NCBI RefSeq assembly: GCF_001434575.1
Contig: NZ_AZDA01000043.1
Location: 1-64,000 of the forward strand
DNA length: 64,000 bases
Direction of reading: 5' to 3'
Origin: Loigolactobacillus bifermentans DSM 20003
Lineage (GTDB): Bacteria > Bacillota > Bacilli > Lactobacillales > Lactobacillaceae
Shown: positions 25,272 through 34,296 of the stretch, in pieces
Layout: each line of letters begins with the position of its first letter
Numbering within the stretch: the stretch's first letter is position 1
Notes under the pieces: model-generated
The model's input: only the letters and a program-made list of their open reading frames with translations
The model's database searches: none
Told to the model about the DNA's origin: nothing
Made by a program: the position numbers and the translations under genes

Positions 25272-26678
25272 TTAGTGCGCCTTCAGCCGATTGGTCAGGA
25301 ATAAGGCTGGCAGTGCCAAAATAGCGGTGAAAATCACAGCCCACAAAAAGCCTTGTTGATAGCTGGTGGCAATTTGGGTCAACGTGTGGGCGTGTTGGTT
25401 TTGGTAGCCGACCACGATTGTGGCAAGAAAGGCGGACCCAAACGCACCGCCGACGTTTTGCATGATCCGGGTGGCAATAGACACTTGGGCGGAAAATTGT
25501 TTGTCAGCCCCGACAAAGGCGTCGGTCATCAGCGGGCTTAAAATCGCACCGGCACCGATCCCCCGGACAAACAGCACCAGCATGAGCAACCAGTAGGCGC
25601 TGTGTTGGTTAAAATAAATAAACGGCAGGGAGCCGATCAAGGTAATTGCCAAACCACCTAACGTGACCCACCGGGCGCCAATTTGGTCGATCAAACGACC
25701 AACCACTGGCCGTGCCAGCAACATCCCGATGCCTTGCGGTAACAGCGACAGACCTGCAATGGCCACCGATTCCCCACGTAAGTTTTGGAAGAAAAGGGGC
25801 AGTAATAACATGGGACCATTGGTGGCCACGCCGGCTAAAAATAAGCCCACCATGGCCGCGCTAAAGTTGAGCCGTTTGAACAAGGTCAGCGGAATCAAAA
25901 CGTTGGTGCGTTTAAAGGCGGCGTACACCAAGTAGCCCACCAGTAAGACTAAACCAATGGCCACATCCGTTAGGGTGGTATGGTTGGTGAAGTTGGCTTT
26001 TTGGCTGGCTTGAACTACGCCGTAGATCACGCTGGCGGACATGCCAGCAAGGAGTAATACGCCGATCCAGTCAAATTTGGCCTGGGGATTTTTCGCCGGC
26101 GTGGCTGGTAGTTTGGTCCAAAGGAGCCACGCTGCAATGATCGTTACAGGGACGTTGACCAGGAAAATCCAGCGCCAAGTTAAATATTGTACGATCACGC
26201 CACCAATCACCGGGCCAACAATGGGGCCCAGCATGATCGGTAAGCCGACCACCGCCATCAACCGGCCCATGGCGCCGCTGCCGGCCACATCGACTAATAA
26301 CGTGGTGAGCAGTGGCGTGATCAAGCCAGCGCTAAAGCCTTGCACCAGCCGAAAGGCAATTAAGCTGTCAATGTTCCAGGCAAAGGCTGCGCCTAAGGAC
26401 ATCAAGCCAAACAACAGCTCGGCTACCAAAAAGGTGTTTTTACCGCCAAAGCGTTGGTCCAGCCAACCCGTAAAAGGCACCGCCACCACCATGGCCAATA
26501 AATAGCCAGTGACCACCCATTGGACGGTATTTAAACCAGTGTTAAAATCATGGGCCAAGTGATTGATGGCAATATTGACCATGGTTGAATCTAACATTGG
26601 GGCAATTGCGCCTAAAACAATGAGCCACGCTTGATTGACCACCGAACGCGGCAATGCTGTTTGATCTGATTTTTGCAT
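25272..26678 (-). CDS. MFS multidrug transporter, DHA2 (EmrB/QacA) family
   Basis: Proton-driven drug efflux pump of 468 residues with 12-14 predicted membrane helices. The opening LDSTMVNIAINHLAHDF (motif D1), GWLDQRFGGKNTF (motif A region) and GPIVGPVIGGVIVQYLTWRW (motif C, core GPIVGPVIGG) identify the family. It has a strong, palindrome-rich promoter but no adjacent regulator gene. Separate from the ABC operon downstream, with a terminator in between. Confidence 0.92.
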   Translation of the reverse strand: MQKSDQTALPRSVVNQAWLIVLGAIAPMLDSTMVNIAINHLAHDFNTGLNTVQWVVTGYLLAMVVAVPFTGWLDQRFGGKNTFLVAELLFGLMSLGAAFAWNIDSLIAFRLVQGFSAGLITPLLTTLLVDVAGSGAMGRLMAVVGLPIMLGPIVGPVIGGVIVQYLTWRWIFLVNVPVTIIAAWLLWTKLPATPAKNPQAKFDWIGVLLLAGMSASVIYGVVQASQKANFTNHTTLTDVAIGLVLLVGYLVYAAFKRTNVLIPLTLFKRLNFSAAMVGLFLAGVATNGPMLLLPLFFQNLRGESVAIAGLSLLPQGIGMLLARPVVGRLIDQIGARWVTLGGLAITLIGSLPFIYFNQHSAYWLLMLVLFVRGIGAGAILSPLMTDAFVGADKQFSAQVSIATRIMQNVGGAFGSAFLATIVVGYQNQHAHTLTQIATSYQQGFLWAVIFTAILALPALFLTNRLKAH

Positions 26679-26705
26679 GATAAGCCTCCAATAAGATACT
26701 TAAGT

Positions 26706-26765
26706 TTCTAATTTAGAATACTAGAGTATCTTAATCTGATTGACAGCACTTGTCAATCTTTTTTC
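26706..26765 (-). promoter_or_regulatory. MFS promoter with stacked palindromes
   Basis: Minus strand TTGACA (26751-26756), 17 bp, TAAGAT (26728-26733). Three inverted repeats cover it: GATTGACA-GCACT-TGTCAATC at 26738-26758, ATACT-AG-AGTAT at 26718-26729, and TTCTAA-T-TTAGAA at 26706-26718. The first is followed by TTTTTT on the plus strand and could double as a terminator. Likely repressor operators; the regulator is not adjacent. Confidence 0.6.
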
Positions 26766-27158
26766 AGAAAAATAGTGCGGAACATGAAGCAACCTCAGGT
26801 AAGTTTTCCTGAGGTTGGTTTAAATGCTATTAATGGTCGTGTTTCGGGCCATCCAGTTACCGACCGGCTACAAGTTCGAATCAGTCGTGCTGACCACTCG
26901 TTGCGTGTCGCAGGATCCTTTCAAGATTGCAATTTTAGATCAGCACCCCGCTGACATTGCGAAAGGCAGTTTTTAAAGCCGGCATGCTAGGGTCAATGTC
27001 ATTGAGACGCAATTTTTGAATGTTCAAAATCAAGCCGTGTTTGTTTATGGTGTCATGATGCACCCTTATTTCACAGGTATTAAGTTTCAAACATAAATGG
27101 AAAAATTACGTCTGAATGTAAAACGGTCTCGTATTTGTAGTCGTCACGTGCTAAACTA
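26766..27158. other. Gene-free stretch with hairpin and possible coding remnant
   Basis: Contains a hairpin AACCTCAGG-TAAGTTTT-CCTGAGGTT (about 26794-26819). From about 26926 on the plus strand a frame reads FKIAILDQHPADIAKGSF, then stop, then more residues such as AVFVYGVMMHPYFTG before another stop, suggestive of a decayed gene. I cannot name the family. A TTCGAATC string near 26876 is not part of a tRNA. Confidence 0.35.
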
Positions 27159-27179
27159 TTGGTATTGGAGGTGGTTGCT

Positions 27180-27938
27180 ATGGTCGCAAAACGAGTTGAT
27201 CGTATTTTACAGCGGGTGACAGAAGCCGGCGAAGTGGAAGTCAGTCAGCTGGCAAAAGAGTTGTCCGTGTCGCAAGTTACTATTCGCAAGGATTTGACGT
27301 TATTAGAAGAAAAAGGACTGTTGCAACGCCAACATGGGGTGGCTATTATCAATGACCCAACAGACTTACGCGCCCGCTTGGCACAAAATTATGAAACGAA
27401 ACGCCAAATTGCGTTATTAGCTGCTGAAGCGGTGAAGAATCAAAGTACGATCATGATCGAATCTGGCTCGACTTGTGCATTGCTGGCCGAGGTTTTAGGG
27501 CAACAAGGTAAGCGTGTCACGATTATTACGATTTCAAGTTTCATTGCCGATTACGTCAGGGACTATCCGAATATTGATGTGATCTTGTTAGGCGGTAATT
27601 ATCAAGCTGCTGCGCAGGTAGTCGTTGGGCCGCTGACCAAAGTGTTGTTAGCGCAGTTTCAAGTCACCCAGTGTTTTGTCGGAACCGATGGGTATGCTGC
27701 AGACTCAGGCTTTTTCGGCAACGACTTAATGCGCAGTGAAGTGGTGCAAAATATGGCACAACATGCGGATCGGGTCATTATTTTAACCGATTCGCAAAAA
27801 TTTAATCGCACTAGTTTGGTCCATCAACTGGGGTTTGACGCCGTTGATGCAGTGGTCACCGACAGCGGTATTACACCTGAAGTGCAGCAACAATTGGCCC
27901 GCCATCAGGTTAAAGTGAGTATCGCAAAATCAAAATGA
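27180..27938 (+). CDS. DeoR/GlpR-family regulator
   Basis: 252-residue sugar-metabolism regulator. The DeoR helix-turn-helix VSQLAKELSVSQVTIRKDLTLLEEKG (core LSVSQVTIRKDLTLLE) at about 20-45 is followed by a DeoRC phosphosugar sensor domain containing IMIESGSTCALLAE and VILLGGNY. The ATG at 27180 with GGAGGTGG is chosen over a start seven codons upstream. It is monocistronic with no metabolic gene beside it, so its targets are elsewhere or lost with the remnant upstream. Confidence 0.92.
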   Translation: MVAKRVDRILQRVTEAGEVEVSQLAKELSVSQVTIRKDLTLLEEKGLLQRQHGVAIINDPTDLRARLAQNYETKRQIALLAAEAVKNQSTIMIESGSTCALLAEVLGQQGKRVTIITISSFIADYVRDYPNIDVILLGGNYQAAAQVVVGPLTKVLLAQFQVTQCFVGTDGYAADSGFFGNDLMRSEVVQNMAQHADRVIILTDSQKFNRTSLVHQLGFDAVDAVVTDSGITPEVQQQLARHQVKVSIAKSK

Positions 27939-27950
27939 AAATCATTGTCA

Positions 27951-27975
27951 GTCGATCATGTTGATCGGCTTTTTT
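27951..27975 (+). terminator. Terminator after DeoR gene
   Basis: GTCGATCA-TGT-TGATCGGC followed by TTTTTT. The ~210 bases beyond show no gene. Confidence 0.85.
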
Positions 27976-28187
27976 GTTTGGCTGCAGCTCGCTTGCAGAA
28001 TGGTTATTAAACGCTGACTGTATTGCAATCCATTTAAGCAATTGAGGGGACGACGGACCTCATGTGGACTTTTAAGTGGTTTCCATTTGAAATATAAATG
28101 AATGCTGAATAGCTGGTCTTAAAGGGTAAATCAAGCTGGCTGCCATTCAAACGCAAAGTCCTGTTGTACGAAGGCTAATCGCAATAT

Positions 28188-28226
28188 AAAAAGCGCAACG
28201 CCTTCAATTTTTGGCATTGCACTTTT
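28188..28226 (-). terminator. Terminator after Hsp31-like gene
   Basis: Minus strand AAAAGTGCAATGCC pairs with GGCGTTGCGCTTTT (two G-U pairs), followed by T. Confidence 0.8.
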
Positions 28227-28228
28227 CC

Positions 28229-28912
28229 TTAATGCTGTTCAAAATAATCAATGACGGCCAAGCCGATACCTTTAGCGGATTGGGGATTTTGGCCGGTGAT
28301 CAAGCGGTCTGCCACCACTACATTTTCAGTGTAAGCGGCGGCTTTGGTGTACTGGGCCCCGGCTTTTTTCAAGGCGTCTTCAGCTAAAAATGGTACTTTA
28401 TCCGTTAGTTGGTTAAGGGCTTCTTCTTCGTTGGTAAAGCCAGTTAACGGTTTGCCGTTGATCAAGGCGCTACCGTCTGGATTTTTCACAGCTAATAAGC
28501 CAACGACACCGTGGCAAACGGCCGTGATCAAGCCACCATTTTGATAAATGGTTTGGGCGATCTGGGCAATCGCCGTGCTGTTAGGAAAGTCCCACATCAC
28601 CCCGTGACCGCCGGCGTAATAAATCACATCATAGGCAGCTGGGTCCACTTGGTCAGGACGTAAGGAATGCGCTAAATTTTGCTGGCGGTACGCGGAATCA
28701 CCATAGTACCGCCAATTGAGATCATCCATTTCGGTTAAGCTACCAGGATCTAACGGCACATAGCCGCCAGTTGGGCTGACATAATCCACGGCCACATCAT
28801 GTTCACGCATGACATCATGGAAGTGGGTGGCTTCGCTAAACCAAACCCCAGTGGCACGGTCGGTGCCGTCAAAACGCGCATGGTTAGTGACTACGATCAA
28901 AGCTTTTTTCAT
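28229..28912 (-). CDS. DJ-1/PfpI superfamily protein, Hsp31-like
   Basis: 227-residue class I glutamine-amidotransferase-fold protein. The nucleophile elbow is TAVCHGVVGLL, and YYAGGHGVMWDFP precedes it, the Hsp31/glyoxalase III-type context. GVWFSEATHFHDVMRE places the conserved Glu. Expected role: methylglyoxal detoxification or protein repair. The ATG at 28912 with GAAAGAAG is preferred to a GTG six codons upstream. Single gene with its own terminator. Confidence 0.87.
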   Translation of the reverse strand: MKKALIVVTNHARFDGTDRATGVWFSEATHFHDVMREHDVAVDYVSPTGGYVPLDPGSLTEMDDLNWRYYGDSAYRQQNLAHSLRPDQVDPAAYDVIYYAGGHGVMWDFPNSTAIAQIAQTIYQNGGLITAVCHGVVGLLAVKNPDGSALINGKPLTGFTNEEEALNQLTDKVPFLAEDALKKAGAQYTKAAAYTENVVVADRLITGQNPQSAKGIGLAVIDYFEQH

Positions 28913-29150
28913 TATCAAGACTTCTTTCACTAAGTTTGTGGCCCTAGCTTACAAAAAGTCAGTACGAACTGTCAATTGGTGTAAATCGCTTGTGCCGCAC
29001 TCAGTGGTGGTGTAACAGTGTTTTGGCGCGTGATTCAATTTTGCGCTGGTTAAGATGCCGGTTTGGAATAGTTTGGTAAAATGCCGGTTTAAAGGTAAAC
29101 AACAATCAGAAAACCGAAAATCGGCACTGAGCAGGTACTGGCGAGCTTCG

Positions 29151-29972
29151 TTACAGTTTGGTAGCGGCCAGCCAGTTTTCGTGGGCCTTAATATGGGTTA
29201 AGGCCGTTTCAGCTTGCGTTAATAACAGTAAAAATAGCGCTTCAATTACAGCCGTGGCCGCCACTCGGGAAAAGTAATATTCCGATGCGAACACTTGTTG
29301 GCGCACAGCAGTTTGAATGTGCTGATCGGCGGCCAACGCAATGGGGGAGTCAGCGCGATTGGTAATCGCAATGACAGGTAAGTGGCGTTGGTGAGCAGCT
29401 TGGATTTGCGTGAGCAGATCGCGGGTTTCGCCAGAATTGGAGATCACCAGCAACACCGCATCAACCGGTAAGTTTAAGGTTTGGCCCATTGCCGTATCCC
29501 AGGTCGGGTCGGTGAGGGCTAATTTGCCCAGCTGATTAAATTTATAAACCGCATCAGCAGCCACTGGTTGGGTGCCGCCAGCCGCGGCAACTTGGATCAC
29601 GCTGGCTTGGCGCAAGGTTTTTAAAATGATTTTTAACGTAGCGGGGGCCACGTTGGTCAGGGTTTGTTGCACCTCGGCCACTTTATTGGCGGTAATGCCA
29701 GCTAACGCTTGGGCCAAATCATCCGCTAGCACCGTTGGTGTAGTGGGGGCCGTCAGCTGGGCCAGTTGAATTTTGAGTTGGTGAAAGCCAGCTAAGCCGA
29801 GGGTTTTACAAAACCGGGAAATCGACGCCTGGCTGACTTGGGCTTGTTGGGCCAAGTTAGCAATGGTCAGGTCCACCACTTGTGTCGGCGCCTTTAAAAT
29901 GGTTTGGGCAATTTTACGATCCGTTTGCGAAAAAGTGGGCAGTTGGCTATTCAGTTGATCAATGAGATTCAT
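29151..29972 (-). CDS. MurR/RpiR-family regulator
   Basis: 273 residues: N-terminal HTH_6 domain (LTIANLAQQAQVSQASISRFCKTLGLAGFHQLK, core QVSQASISRFCKTLG) and a C-terminal SIS sugar-phosphate-binding domain with AVLLVISNSGETRDLL. It is divergent from an RpiA-like and a Gfo/Idh-type gene, which it probably controls in response to a phosphosugar. Confidence 0.92.
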   Translation of the reverse strand: MNLIDQLNSQLPTFSQTDRKIAQTILKAPTQVVDLTIANLAQQAQVSQASISRFCKTLGLAGFHQLKIQLAQLTAPTTPTVLADDLAQALAGITANKVAEVQQTLTNVAPATLKIILKTLRQASVIQVAAAGGTQPVAADAVYKFNQLGKLALTDPTWDTAMGQTLNLPVDAVLLVISNSGETRDLLTQIQAAHQRHLPVIAITNRADSPIALAADQHIQTAVRQQVFASEYYFSRVAATAVIEALFLLLLTQAETALTHIKAHENWLAATKL

Positions 29973-30057
29973 GGTAGGTCATCCTTGTTTGACAAAATTT
30001 AATTTCAATCATATTATAACAATGAAATTAAATTTTAACAACGAAGGAAGTTTGAAA

Positions 30058-30720
30058 ATGACCGCTCAAATTCAGCAAGCCTTAGCCTTGATCCAACCAG
30101 GGATGACCGTTAGTTTAGGTGGTGGCCGTCATATGCAATGGTTAGCGGACGTCATCGCCCACAGTCCTTTAACCGACGTGCAATTGTGTAGCCCCTCGGC
30201 CTTAACCTTGGCCGCTTGTCGGCAATTGCAGTTACCAATTTGTGAGCAACCAGTCAAAATAGACTTGGCTTTTGACGGCTGTGACAGTGTGGACCAGCAA
30301 TTTAACTTATTGAAAAGTAATGGCGGCATTCATACAGATGAACATTTATTTGCGCAACTGGCTGATCAGTATGTGATTCTCACCGAAGCGGCTAAAGTTA
30401 CACCGCGGTTAAACGCTAAGGTACCACTGACGGTAGAAGTGTTGCCAGCTGCGGTAGCAACTTTGTTAACCCACGCAACGCATTTAGGCTTAACCGCCCA
30501 AGTGCGGGTTGCGACGAATTACCAAGGTTATGTTTACACTCGCGCTGGCAATCTGTTGGTGGATTGTCAAGCTACCAACTGGGATAATTTAGCCGGTTTA
30601 AACGCCATGTTGCTGCAATATACCGGGGTGATTGCCACGTCATATTTCCCGCAAGCGGCGACACTAGTATTGGCTGAAGCAGACAACGGTGCGGTGCAAG
30701 TTTTACGAAAGGAAGGGTAA
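30058..30720 (+). CDS. Ribose-5-phosphate isomerase A-like protein, divergent
   Basis: 220 residues. The catalytic part aligns with RpiA: DLAFDGCDSVD (RpiA DGADEI), LLKSNGG (KGGG lysine), TDEHLFA (catalytic Glu region), and VPLTVEVLPAA (PVEVVP). The two Asp, the Lys and the Glu are retained. The N-terminal phosphate motif GTGSTA is replaced by SLGGGRHMQWLA, and the DGADE Glu is Ser, so the substrate may be another sugar phosphate. ATG at 30058 with GAAGGAAG. Forms a two-gene unit with the following oxidoreductase, divergent from RpiR. Confidence 0.75.
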   Translation: MTAQIQQALALIQPGMTVSLGGGRHMQWLADVIAHSPLTDVQLCSPSALTLAACRQLQLPICEQPVKIDLAFDGCDSVDQQFNLLKSNGGIHTDEHLFAQLADQYVILTEAAKVTPRLNAKVPLTVEVLPAAVATLLTHATHLGLTAQVRVATNYQGYVYTRAGNLLVDCQATNWDNLAGLNAMLLQYTGVIATSYFPQAATLVLAEADNGAVQVLRKEG

Positions 30721-30721
30721 A

Positions 30722-31699
30722 ATGACTTACAATTGGGGTTTAATTGGAACTGGTGTCATTGCCCATGAAATGGCAGACGCCTTGCAACAGGTCAACGGCG
30801 AGATCTATGGCGTAACGGCGCGCAATCAAACACGGTTACAAGCGTTTGCCACAGCAAAAGGCGTCGCCCACACGTATCCAGATGCCACTGCGTTGATCAA
30901 TGATCCCGCAATTGACGTGGTGTATGTGGCGACGCCGCATAATTTACATTATGACTTAATTAAGGAAGCCTTGCAGGCCGGCAAGCATGTGTTTGCGGAA
31001 AAGGCGATTACGGTAAATGCCGCCCAATTGGCTGAATTAAAGCAGTTGGCCCAGGCCCAAGGTTTGATTTTAACCGAAGGCTTTACCTTGTTTCACATGC
31101 CGATTTATCAAAAGGTGCAACAGCTGATTGCTAGTGGCAAGCTAGGCCAAATTAAATTGGTACAAGTGAATTTTGGCAGTTTAAAAGATTATGATCCGAC
31201 CAATCGCTTCTTTAGCAAGGACTTGGCTGGTGGCGCCTTGTTGGATATTGGCGGCTACGCCACGGCGTTTGCCCGGCTGTTTTTAGGGAGTCAGCCGAAT
31301 AATCTGCTTACCACAGTGAAGTTTTTTGAAACCGGCGTGGACGAGCAATCTGGCATTATTTTAAAAAATCAGCAAGAACAAATGGCCGTGATGGCGCTGT
31401 CGTTACGGGCTAAACAGCCTAAACGTGGGGTGATTTCTGGCACCAAAGGCTACATTGAGATCAACAATTATCCCCGGGCCACGGAAGCGCTGGTGACTTA
31501 TACCCCAGATGCCCATGCCACCACTACGGAAACCTTACAAGCTGGGACTGCAGATCAAGCGCTGGCCTATGAAGTGGCAGACATGCAGCGCTACATTGCC
31601 CAAGGTCACGATGACGGGCAATTGGCGCTGTCGTATGATGTCAGCCAAACCATGACCGCGATCCGCAATGCTTGGGGGTTGCGTTTCCCGGAAGACTAA
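30722..31699 (+). CDS. Gfo/Idh/MocA-family oxidoreductase
   Basis: 325-residue NAD(P)-dependent sugar or inositol dehydrogenase. Rossmann motif GLIGTGVIAHEMADAL at the N-terminus, then VYVATPHNLHYDLIKEALQAGKHVFAEKAI (core GKHVFAEKA; the conserved EKP is EKA) and the C-terminal barrel with LAGGALLDIGGY. It starts one base after the RpiA-like stop, with GAAAGGAAGGG inside that gene, so the pair is cotranscribed. It overlaps the convergent MerR gene by four bases. Confidence 0.92.
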   Translation: MTYNWGLIGTGVIAHEMADALQQVNGEIYGVTARNQTRLQAFATAKGVAHTYPDATALINDPAIDVVYVATPHNLHYDLIKEALQAGKHVFAEKAITVNAAQLAELKQLAQAQGLILTEGFTLFHMPIYQKVQQLIASGKLGQIKLVQVNFGSLKDYDPTNRFFSKDLAGGALLDIGGYATAFARLFLGSQPNNLLTTVKFFETGVDEQSGIILKNQQEQMAVMALSLRAKQPKRGVISGTKGYIEINNYPRATEALVTYTPDAHATTTETLQAGTADQALAYEVADMQRYIAQGHDDGQLALSYDVSQTMTAIRNAWGLRFPED

Positions 31700-32136
31700 G
31701 CGCTATGGTCTGGGGTTTCCGCGGCAGCTGGCACTACAGGTAACACACACTGGCCGGTAACCGCGGCTTCACTACCAGCGTCACAAGCGGCTTGGAAAAA
31801 GCGCACTTTGTGGTCTAATTTGGCTAAACGAGTTTCAGCGTCCTGAATTTGTTGCCGGACAGCTTGTTGCTGGCGCTTAAATAACGCCAGTCGTTGGGGT
31901 AAAGTCACATCGCCAGCCAGGGACATATCCACAAAATTCTTAATTTCGGCTAGCGACATGCCGGTATCTTTTAAGCAGGAAATTAAATTAATAAAGTCCA
32001 CATCGGCGCTGCTAAATTGCCGCCGACCTGCGGCATTGCGCTTCACAAAAGGTAACAGGCCTGCTTTATCATAAAAACGTAGGGTGTATTCGGTGATCCC
32101 AGTTTGGGTGGCCACTTGGCCGATTGAGTAAGGCAT
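31696..32136 (-). CDS. MerR-family regulator of an aldo/keto reductase
   Basis: 146 residues. Winged-helix opening YSIGQVATQTGITEYTLRFYDKAGLLPF, then a coiled-coil dimer helix and a C-terminal effector part containing cysteines (CDAGSEAAVTGQCVLP). The ATG at 32136 with GAAAGGAAG is chosen. Divergent from the AKR at 32247, whose promoter has the 19-bp spacer and palindrome that MerR proteins activate by DNA distortion. Confidence 0.92.
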   Translation of the reverse strand: MPYSIGQVATQTGITEYTLRFYDKAGLLPFVKRNAAGRRQFSSADVDFINLISCLKDTGMSLAEIKNFVDMSLAGDVTLPQRLALFKRQQQAVRQQIQDAETRLAKLDHKVRFFQAACDAGSEAAVTGQCVLPVVPAAAETPDHSA

Positions 32137-32186
32137 GAGACAACTTCCTTTCAAATAACATGACCTTAGTGTAGCACAGTTTGCCC

Positions 32187-32217
32187 TTGACTTAGAGGCT
32201 ACTCTAAGTCTTATACT
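32187..32217 (+). promoter_or_regulatory. MerR-type promoter of AKR gene
   Basis: TTGACT (32187-32192) and TATACT (32212-32217) are separated by 19 bp, and ACTTAGAG-GCTA-CTCTAAGT (32190-32209), a perfect palindrome, fills the spacer. A related site with 19-bp spacing lies at 36625-36655 before another AKR. Confidence 0.85.
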
Positions 32218-32246
32218 GAAGGGATTAAAACAAGGGAGCGTTTTAA

Positions 32247-33200
32247 ATGAAAACAGTGCAACTTGGCAACACAGAGCTTACCGTTTCAAATGTAGCCTTA
32301 GGTATCATGCGCATGGACAGCTTAAGTACCGACGAAGCGGCCAAGGTGCTAACCACGGCTAAAGCTGCTGGCATTAACTACATTGATGCCGCTGATATTT
32401 ATGGTGGTGGCGATTCTGAAAAAGTCTTTGCCGCCGGTTTAGCTGCCGCTGGCTTGTCGCGCAACGATTTTTACATTCAGTCCAAAGCGGGCATTATTGT
32501 GGACAACGCAGGGAGCCACGGCGATGTGTTCGTTGGCCATCGGTATGATTTTTCCAAGCAACATTTGTTAGCTGCTGTTGACGGAATTTTAAGTCGGTTA
32601 CACACGGATTATTTGGATGCTTTCTTATTGCATCGCCCAGATCCATTAATGGAGATGGACGACGTTGCCGCTGCGTTTGACACCTTACAAACTAGCGGTA
32701 AAGTCCGGCATTTCGGGGTATCGAACTTTAATCCCCAACAGGTGGCCTTGGTGCAAAGTGCCGTTAGCCAACGCTTGTTAGTCAACCAGTTGCAATTTGG
32801 GTTAATGCACACCGGCATGGTGGACTATGGTATGCACACGAACATGACCGATCCGGATAGTGTGAGCCACGATAGCGGCCTGCTGGAATACTCCCGGCGC
32901 AAAGGGATGACCATTCAAGCTTGGTCACCTTACCAATATGGCATGTTTGACGGGCCATTTGTAGACAATCCCAAGTTTCCAGAATTAAACACGGAATTAG
33001 CCAAAGTAGCAGCCGCCAAAGGTGTGACGAAAAACGCCATTGCCACGGCTTGGATCTTGCGTCATCCCGCCAAAATGCAAGTGATTCTGGGCAGTATGAA
33101 CCCGCAACACATCCAAGAAAGTGCCGCTGGTTCTGACGTTGAATTGACGAAACAAGAATGGTATGACTTGTACTTTAGCGCTGGCCATACTTTACCTTAA
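32247..33200 (+). CDS. Aldo/keto reductase (YdhF-like group)
   Basis: 317 residues. Asp/Tyr in YIDAADIYGGGDSE, Lys in YIQSKAGI, His in AFLLHRPDPLMEMDDVAAAFD; HRPDPLM and LEYSRRKGMTIQAWSPYQYG resemble YdhF-type reductases. C-terminal MQVILGSMNPQHIQES binds NADPH. Divergent from and presumably activated by the MerR protein. Substrate unknown. Confidence 0.92.
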   Translation: MKTVQLGNTELTVSNVALGIMRMDSLSTDEAAKVLTTAKAAGINYIDAADIYGGGDSEKVFAAGLAAAGLSRNDFYIQSKAGIIVDNAGSHGDVFVGHRYDFSKQHLLAAVDGILSRLHTDYLDAFLLHRPDPLMEMDDVAAAFDTLQTSGKVRHFGVSNFNPQQVALVQSAVSQRLLVNQLQFGLMHTGMVDYGMHTNMTDPDSVSHDSGLLEYSRRKGMTIQAWSPYQYGMFDGPFVDNPKFPELNTELAKVAAAKGVTKNAIATAWILRHPAKMQVILGSMNPQHIQESAAGSDVELTKQEWYDLYFSAGHTLP

Positions 33201-33203
33201 GAC

Positions 33204-33245
33204 AAAAAAGTGTGTCAACTGAGCCATCAGTTGACACACTTTTTT
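33204..33245. terminator. Bidirectional terminator
   Basis: AAAAAAGTGTGTCAACTGA-GCCA-TCAGTTGACACACTTTTTT, 19 perfect pairs, between convergent AKR and NmrA-like genes. Confidence 0.92.
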
Positions 33246-34156
33246 TACTTGCTGATCACCGTATGGGCTTGGGGGCCATTGCCGCTGCGATAAGCTGCCG
33301 CAAATTGTTGGGCGAAGTCGGCCAGTTTCACTTGGCCGGTGTAAACATCGTGGTTAGCCAGGTCGGCGTACAGTTGGTCAGGGTGTTTTTGGTATTGGGT
33401 GCTTTGTAGGTAAGGACCCACAATGGTTTCAGGGACCCCAGCTTGACGCAAACCGGCAGCGAATTGGTCATCAGTGATCTCAACGTATTTTAAATCCGGC
33501 AAGTCTAAGGCTTGGGCTAGTGCGGCAATCAGTTGGTCGCCGGTGAAGGTATCGCTGATCACGTAATGAATAGTTTTACCAGTTGGCACTTGGGTTAATA
33601 AGGTGAAAACTTTCGTCGCAATATCGCTAGGCGCCACGTATTGATGCACGGCGTTGCTAGGAATGTTGTTGAAAATCGCGTGTTGGGCTTTAATGCTGGT
33701 CATGTTGGCATACAAGTTGTTATAAAAGCCAGTTGGGCGCACAAAGGCCACGTCTACATTGGGCAGGCTGGTTAAAGCGTCTTCAATAAAATGATAAGCG
33801 TATAAGGTGCCGGCGGGTTTGTCTTGCGCGGCGATACTGCTGAGATTGACCACCTTTTTTACCCCGGCGTTGGCCACGGCGGTTTTGAAAATCTCGGCTT
33901 GGCGTTTGGCGCTGCCAAATAAATCGGGATCTGAACCGGAGATCATTAAGTACACCACGTCGCGGCCGGTAAATTGTTGGGTGAGAAAGGCCACATCCGT
34001 CATAGTCCCCACGGCAGCCGTAGCGCCTAGCGCTTCAATTTGGGCCTGGCGTTGGGGGTTGGTGGTGATCACCGTCACGTCATGCCCTGCTTGGATCAAT
34101 TGCGGCACGACAATGCGGTTAATGTTGCCTAGAGAACCGAGTAATGTATATTTCAT
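33245..34156 (-). CDS. NmrA-like NAD(P)-binding protein
   Basis: 303-residue atypical short-chain dehydrogenase. The glycine motif LLGSLGNINRIVVPQLI is degenerate (GxxGxxx), as in NmrA/HSCARG-type redox sensors or quinone reductases; the Tyr-Lys catalytic pair is not evident (LYAYHFIEDAL instead). Divergent from two TetR genes; its -35/-10 spacer is filled by the operator at 34223-34240. Probable redox-sensing or reductase role. Confidence 0.85.
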   Translation of the reverse strand: MKYTLLGSLGNINRIVVPQLIQAGHDVTVITTNPQRQAQIEALGATAAVGTMTDVAFLTQQFTGRDVVYLMISGSDPDLFGSAKRQAEIFKTAVANAGVKKVVNLSSIAAQDKPAGTLYAYHFIEDALTSLPNVDVAFVRPTGFYNNLYANMTSIKAQHAIFNNIPSNAVHQYVAPSDIATKVFTLLTQVPTGKTIHYVISDTFTGDQLIAALAQALDLPDLKYVEITDDQFAAGLRQAGVPETIVGPYLQSTQYQKHPDQLYADLANHDVYTGQVKLADFAQQFAAAYRSGNGPQAHTVISK

Positions 34157-34184
34157 GTGAAAGTCTCCTGACGAATTATTATTT

Positions 34185-34249
34185 AAAAGATAATGCTATC
34201 TTTTTAGAATGATGCTAGTATAAAAGATAGCTCTATCTTTGTCAAGCTT
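34185..34249 (-). promoter_or_regulatory. Promoter with two TetR-type operators
   Basis: Two sites share AAAGATA-N4-TATCTTT: 34185-34204 (ATGC spacer, arms of eight) and 34223-34240 (GCTC spacer). On the minus strand TTGACA and TATACT flank the second site with exactly 17 bp, so the operator fills the spacer of the NmrA-like gene promoter. Likely bound by the divergent TetR at 34297. Confidence 0.8.
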
Positions 34250-34296
34250 GTTTATTACGCTGATTTTCGGTAGACTCATGAAAAAGGGGTGTATAG

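Noticed and set aside
26860-26910. tRNA-like TTCGAATC sequence
   Set aside because: No flanking T-stem complement, acceptor stem or anticodon arm.
28931-29150. Remnant of an HxlR regulator beside the Hsp31-like gene
   Set aside because: All frames contain several stops and no HxlR motif could be read.
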